Positions 49,392 through 52,432 of a stretch of DNA of 52,432 nucleotides are shown in pieces. The position numbers and the translations under genes were made by a program. Source of the DNA: a virus; the IMG/VR virus record IMGVR_UViG_3300021599_000261, positions 1 to 52,432 of that record; one strand, given 5' to 3'. The notes under the pieces were generated by a model. It was not told the DNA's origin and did not search any database. It saw only the letters and a list, made by a program, of their open reading frames with translations. Each line of letters starts with the position of its first letter. The first letter of the stretch is position 1.

Positions 49392-49662
49392 TTTCTGCTA
49401 GGATTTTATAGTAGTAATACTCTGCATCAAAGACGTTCTTTTTAATGATAGCCCTTTCTATTTGCTTAGTAAGTTTAGGAGAAGATTCAGGATAGTACAT
49501 AAACCCTGTCAAATGGTTGCAGAATCCTTCTATCTCCCAGTTGGTTACAGTCTCATCTCCTACCGTGTTTGGCTTATAGATTGCTATGTTTACGCTGTAT
49601 ATAGCGTCATCTGACTTTATTACCTGAACGAGTCTTACAAAGTCAGGCAACCTCTTTGTCAT
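49381..49662 (-). CDS. Small phage protein, unknown
   Basis: 93 residues, mixed alpha/beta, with NVFDAEYYYYKILAENEF at the end. Overlaps neighbours on both sides (11 and four bases), so is probably co-translated with the nuclease. No recognised motif. May assist DNA metabolism by context only. Confidence 0.55.
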   Translation of the reverse strand: MTKRLPDFVRLVQVIKSDDAIYSVNIAIYKPNTVGDETVTNWEIEGFCNHLTGFMYYPESSPKLTKQIERAIIKKNVFDAEYYYYKILAENEF

Positions 49663-49862
49663 ACAGAACTTATCATTAGTGAGTATACAGGTATAATACT
49701 TGCTCTTATGTATTCAGATAGCGTTACATCTCTATCCTTACATATCTCAACAATCTTATTGTATTCGTCCATTGTAACCCTTACAGAAATAGTAGCTACC
49801 GATTTCTTTGTTGATGAGCCTAGTCGTTGCCTTGGGTCTTTCCGTTTCTTAATACCTTTCAT
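49659..49862 (-). CDS. Ribbon-helix-helix DNA-binding protein
   Basis: 67 residues. A basic N-terminus (KKRKDPRQRLGSSTKK) is followed by the ATISVRVTMDEYNKIVEICK strand/helix and DVTLSEYIRASI helix of the CopG/Arc ribbon-helix-helix fold. It should dimerise and bind an operator. Candidate sites in the window include the TAGACA/TGTCTA elements, but nothing links them yet. It may act as early/late regulator. Confidence 0.7.
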   Translation of the reverse strand: MKGIKKRKDPRQRLGSSTKKSVATISVRVTMDEYNKIVEICKDRDVTLSEYIRASIIPVYSLMISSV

Positions 49863-49872
49863 TTTAATTTAT

Positions 49873-50274
49873 TTAGTGGTTTATATATTGAGCCTCTGTC
49901 TTTAAGTATGACAATACAGAACGTATACTCTCTATCTGATAATGAGACTCTTTAATCATCCCTTCCAATGACTTTGGGAAGATGGTTACAAGTCCTACTG
50001 CATCCCTAACAAGGGCATCGAACTTCTTTGCTGGCATAGCATCGTGGTCCACCTTGCGCATCTCGATAGCTACTGCCCTGTCTGTAAGAAAGTCTAATGA
50101 TGCCTTAAGCCTACTTGCCCATGCGTTGTATGAGTTAAGCACCTTAAGCCTGTCTATGAGAGATTGTGGATTATTGTAGTCTACTTCTTGTAGCATCATC
50201 TGGCGGTACTCCTCGTACTCTTTCATGCCTTCCTGTAATTTCTTGTTGTAAGTTTCGTTTTCGAATTTGTACAT
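49873..50274 (-). CDS. Helical phage protein, unknown
   Basis: 133 residues, almost entirely helical, with a MKEYEEYRQMMLQEVDYNNP start and a LKVLNSYNAWASRLKASLDF segment. Conserved-looking but without recognised family. Located inside the replication unit, so a replication accessory role is possible. Confidence 0.6.
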   Translation of the reverse strand: MYKFENETYNKKLQEGMKEYEEYRQMMLQEVDYNNPQSLIDRLKVLNSYNAWASRLKASLDFLTDRAVAIEMRKVDHDAMPAKKFDALVRDAVGLVTIFPKSLEGMIKESHYQIESIRSVLSYLKTEAQYINH

Positions 50275-50283
50275 ATATCTGTT

Positions 50284-50493
50284 TTACATTTTACCTGAAT
50301 CAATTTTACCGCAGTCGTATCCGTCTTTCTGACCAGTAACGTAAGCATCGCATAGATGGTTGTCAATAAAGAAAGCTATTTCTTTTGCAATTTCATCTAG
50401 CTTAACTACGTCTATGGCAATGTACCTTGGACTACCAAATGTAATACTAATCTTTGAATGTTTGGCAATAATTTCCTTAATTTTTTCTTCCAT
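50284..50493 (-). CDS. Small phage protein, unknown
   Basis: 69 residues, an N-terminal helix then beta and helix, ending DAYVTGQKDGYDCGKID. The end resembles the C-terminus of the 48018 protein, so both may belong to one small family. Overlaps the next upstream gene by 17 bases. Confidence 0.5.
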   Translation of the reverse strand: MEEKIKEIIAKHSKISITFGSPRYIAIDVVKLDEIAKEIAFFIDNHLCDAYVTGQKDGYDCGKIDSGKM

Positions 50494-50923
50494 TGTTTTT
50501 GATGTTTAAAAAGTGAAAAATAGATGAGTGACATTTATAACCTAAGAATCTTTTAATAACAGACTTATTCATAGATGGATACTTATCGAACACGGTCAAG
50601 CAAAAATCTCTTCTTGCCTCTATGTATTCGCTACTCCTTCTTTCTCCTTTACTATAGAAAGATTTGGGGCTATTTGCTTTGAGCTGCTCCAGTGTAATGC
50701 GGTGTTTATTGCATATATTCTCCGCATGGGATTGTATATCTTCAGCTGTATATGCCTCAACTCTAACCTGCTTATTTATTACCACTTCCTTTACAATAGT
50801 TACTGGCTTAACAGACTGTTCAAACTTGGTAAGAAGAAGCATTATCCGTTTCTCATCATAACTCTTCCACTCGTACTCATTAAAGTAGTCTTTCAGCTCT
50901 TTTAGAAACTCCTTCTTAGTCAT
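50477..50923 (-). CDS. DnaA domain IV-like protein
   Basis: 148 residues. The C-terminal part (about 98-148: EARRDFCLTVFDKYPSMNKS, then VIKRFLGYKCHSSIFHFL) resembles the DnaA domain IV helix-turn-helix, in which a GR-HSTV signature recognises DnaA boxes. Here the corresponding signature is GYKCHSSI. No AAA+ domain is present. The N-terminal part is helical. It may target the phage origin or a regulator site. Adjacent to the primase-helicase. Confidence 0.6.
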   Translation of the reverse strand: MTKKEFLKELKDYFNEYEWKSYDEKRIMLLLTKFEQSVKPVTIVKEVVINKQVRVEAYTAEDIQSHAENICNKHRITLEQLKANSPKSFYSKGERRSSEYIEARRDFCLTVFDKYPSMNKSVIKRFLGYKCHSSIFHFLNIKNNGRKN

Positions 50924-50925
50924 AT

Positions 50926-52432
50926 TTAGTAATCGTATTTAGGCAGAAAGTCTCTGTTAAATGGCAGGCATCCAGCCTCATCCACAAATTCAACAGCACC
51001 CTGCATTTTAAGTAATATAGGTTCTCCTTTTGGCGTAGGTTGACCGCCAGTATCCTTGTTCCTTACCTTGTCTACGCTAACCTCAGTAAACATCCATCTT
51101 GTATTGTCCTTAATTTTACGGTGGAAAACAACGAAGTTGTGTACTTTGTTATACAGCGCAACACCACCCTCTACCATTGTAGCATGAGGCATCTTCTGGT
51201 TGCCATCATTATCAAGCATACGCTGTGATTCGGTATTAGTGTGAGCACTTAGAAACAAAGTAACTTTCGTCCTGCTTGTGAAAGCTAGCATATCGCTGTA
51301 TGCCTCGTAGTCGTACTGATACTTAGTCTTTGCCATAGTTACATTGGCTTTCAGAGAGTTATACGGGTCTATAAACACCCCTTTCAAAGACTTCCTATGA
51401 AGTAACGCTTCAGCAAAACCTAGTAACTCCTTGTATTCGTACGTTTTATCATTCGTTACGATATAGAAATGGTCATTAATGAATGAGATAGCATACTTCA
51501 GCCAATGCTCAGGAACCTCTTTAATTTTTCTGCCTGTAAGGTATTCAATTAGCTTCATCTTGACAGAAGATGGGTTGTTCTCGCCAGTATAAATCATCCA
51601 GTTCCATCCATGATTGACAGCAGATACAAGCAGGAACCATAGGATAGTAGTCGTTTTACCTACGTTTGAGTGAGCCACAAAAGCGTAGAACTCAGCCTCC
51701 TTAAGCACGAAGTACTTATCAAGTTCATCATACCCAAATCCCTTACCGCTTTCTATTAGACCCTGACGGAACTGCCTGATATACAGCTCGTCAGCACCTA
51801 CATCGCTAAGGAAGTTTAGTTCATCCTCCGAGTACTGTATATACTCTAGCGCTTCATTGTAGTAATTTTCGGTTTCATGGATAGGTGCAAGCATACCATA
51901 GGTGATACCATCCCTTATAGTCTGCTTTGCCGATTCAGAATCGTCAATGTTTCTCTTTACAATTTCGTGAAAAAGTAAAGCTTCAGCTATATCTTTCTCG
52001 ACTTTTCCGGCTGATACGTATCCACCCATAAGTACAGATGCCTTAAGTAGTATGTTATGCTTCTCTCCATCAGGAGCAAGCCTAATCATCCTGGCTGCTA
52101 TATCTAGCTTCTTGTAGTCCGTAGTCGCTGAGCCACTGATTGATATGCCATCAGGCCTTACCTGTTCAGCGTCATCCTCTACATCATAGTACGTGCTGCT
52201 GTACGGATTTATGTACATATCAGGGTCGTATGAAGCGTAAAGAACCCTTGACTCATTACGAGCTGTAGTATCAAGTATCTTGTACCTTTTGATAATAGCG
52301 TTGTAGTGTCTACGATGATTCCTACCGTCACCTATCTTAATCAAACCGTGACAACCTGTCCCACTTATAGATTTCCACAATGCGTAGATAAACTGGTCTT
52401 TCTTTAGCTCTTCTATTACCTCGTCTATGTTG
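50926..52432 (-). CDS. Primase-helicase (BT4734_N-type primase plus RecA/DnaB-fold ATPase), partial
   Basis: The frame stays open to the right edge, so the start lies outside; the TTG at 52380 is not the true start. The visible N-terminus has the SISGTGCHGLIKI, then RYKILDTTARNE, then RVLYASYDPDMYINP pattern of the BT4734/VirE-N domain, related to archaeo-eukaryotic primases. A RecA-fold ATPase follows with Walker A FVAHSNVGKTT (about 51649-51681) and Walker B LKGVFIDPYNS, then LSAHTNTES and a late EVSVDKVRNKDTGG segment, as in replicative helicases. It should prime and unwind the phage DNA. Confidence 0.8.
   Translation of the reverse strand, partial: NIDEVIEELKKDQFIYALWKSISGTGCHGLIKIGDGRNHRRHYNAIIKRYKILDTTARNESRVLYASYDPDMYINPYSSTYYDVEDDAEQVRPDGISISGSATTDYKKLDIAARMIRLAPDGEKHNILLKASVLMGGYVSAGKVEKDIAEALLFHEIVKRNIDDSESAKQTIRDGITYGMLAPIHETENYYNEALEYIQYSEDELNFLSDVGADELYIRQFRQGLIESGKGFGYDELDKYFVLKEAEFYAFVAHSNVGKTTTILWFLLVSAVNHGWNWMIYTGENNPSSVKMKLIEYLTGRKIKEVPEHWLKYAISFINDHFYIVTNDKTYEYKELLGFAEALLHRKSLKGVFIDPYNSLKANVTMAKTKYQYDYEAYSDMLAFTSRTKVTLFLSAHTNTESQRMLDNDGNQKMPHATMVEGGVALYNKVHNFVVFHRKIKDNTRWMFTEVSVDKVRNKDTGGQPTPKGEPILLKMQGAVEFVDEAGCLPFNRDFLPKYDY

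Noticed and set aside
1-52432. CRISPR arrays, insertion sequences, integrase or tRNA genes
   Set aside because: No regularly spaced repeats, transposase or integrase motifs, or tRNA cloverleaf with a canonical T-arm were seen on reading the window.

Overview
The window looks like part of a tailed double-stranded DNA phage genome (podovirus-like, no tail-sheath, tape-measure or baseplate genes recognised) that infects a member of the Bacteroidota. Four observations support this host. Promoters have the Bacteroidota -7 box TAnnTTTG. Translation starts follow A-rich leaders without Shine-Dalgarno sequences. The DNA is AT-rich. The primase N-terminus resembles the BT4734/VirE-N family that is common in Bacteroides elements. 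Gene order (terminase, portal, scaffold-like, capsid, ring/adaptor proteins, a large stabilisation/muzzle-like protein, internal cargo proteins) resembles crAss-like phages, but assignment to Crassvirales is an inference and no database search was possible. Both window ends cut through the genome.

Layout. 1-760: no convincing protein gene; holds a densely base-paired segment (about 238-589) with its own leftward promoter, back to back with rightward promoters. 761-3454: an exported 132-aa protein and two tandem paralogous tail/appendage proteins. 3455-3688: terminator and operator-like repeats. 3689-7380: a GroES-like protein, a coiled-coil protein linked by a perfect A_AAA_AAA -1 slippery site to a coiled-coil/winged-helix protein (possible small terminase), then TerL. 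7411-13464: portal, four small basic or acidic proteins, scaffold-like protein, major capsid protein. 13734-22954: head-tail connector and tail proteins, internal virion proteins. 23045-33577: a single 3510-codon gene for a giant, probably ejected, polyvalent protein with two zinc-metallopeptidase-like motifs and a small gene nested in another frame. 33660-43328: tail fibre/appendage locus (secreted fibre, BppU-like, collagen-like, discoidin plus beta-helix proteins). 43325-47963: DUF1353 protein, holin-like membrane proteins, a candidate unimolecular spanin, other membrane proteins, a zinc-ribbon exonuclease and a GH19 endolysin. 48018-52432 is on the opposite strand: small proteins, RusA-like resolvase, PD-(D/E)XK nuclease, ribbon-helix-helix regulator, DnaA-domain-IV-like protein and a primase-helicase that runs off the right edge.

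How it works together. The plus-strand late block is divided into transcription units by compact terminator-promoter junctions. In several of these the terminator loop sequence GTTTTTAC lies 15-16 nt upstream of the next -7 box, so one sequence may act as both terminator loop and -33 element. The minus-strand block is the replication/recombination module and converges on the lysis genes at about 48 kb. The most unusual items are the structured leader-region RNA, the nested gene inside the giant gene, the probable programmed frameshift, and the terminator-promoter cassettes.
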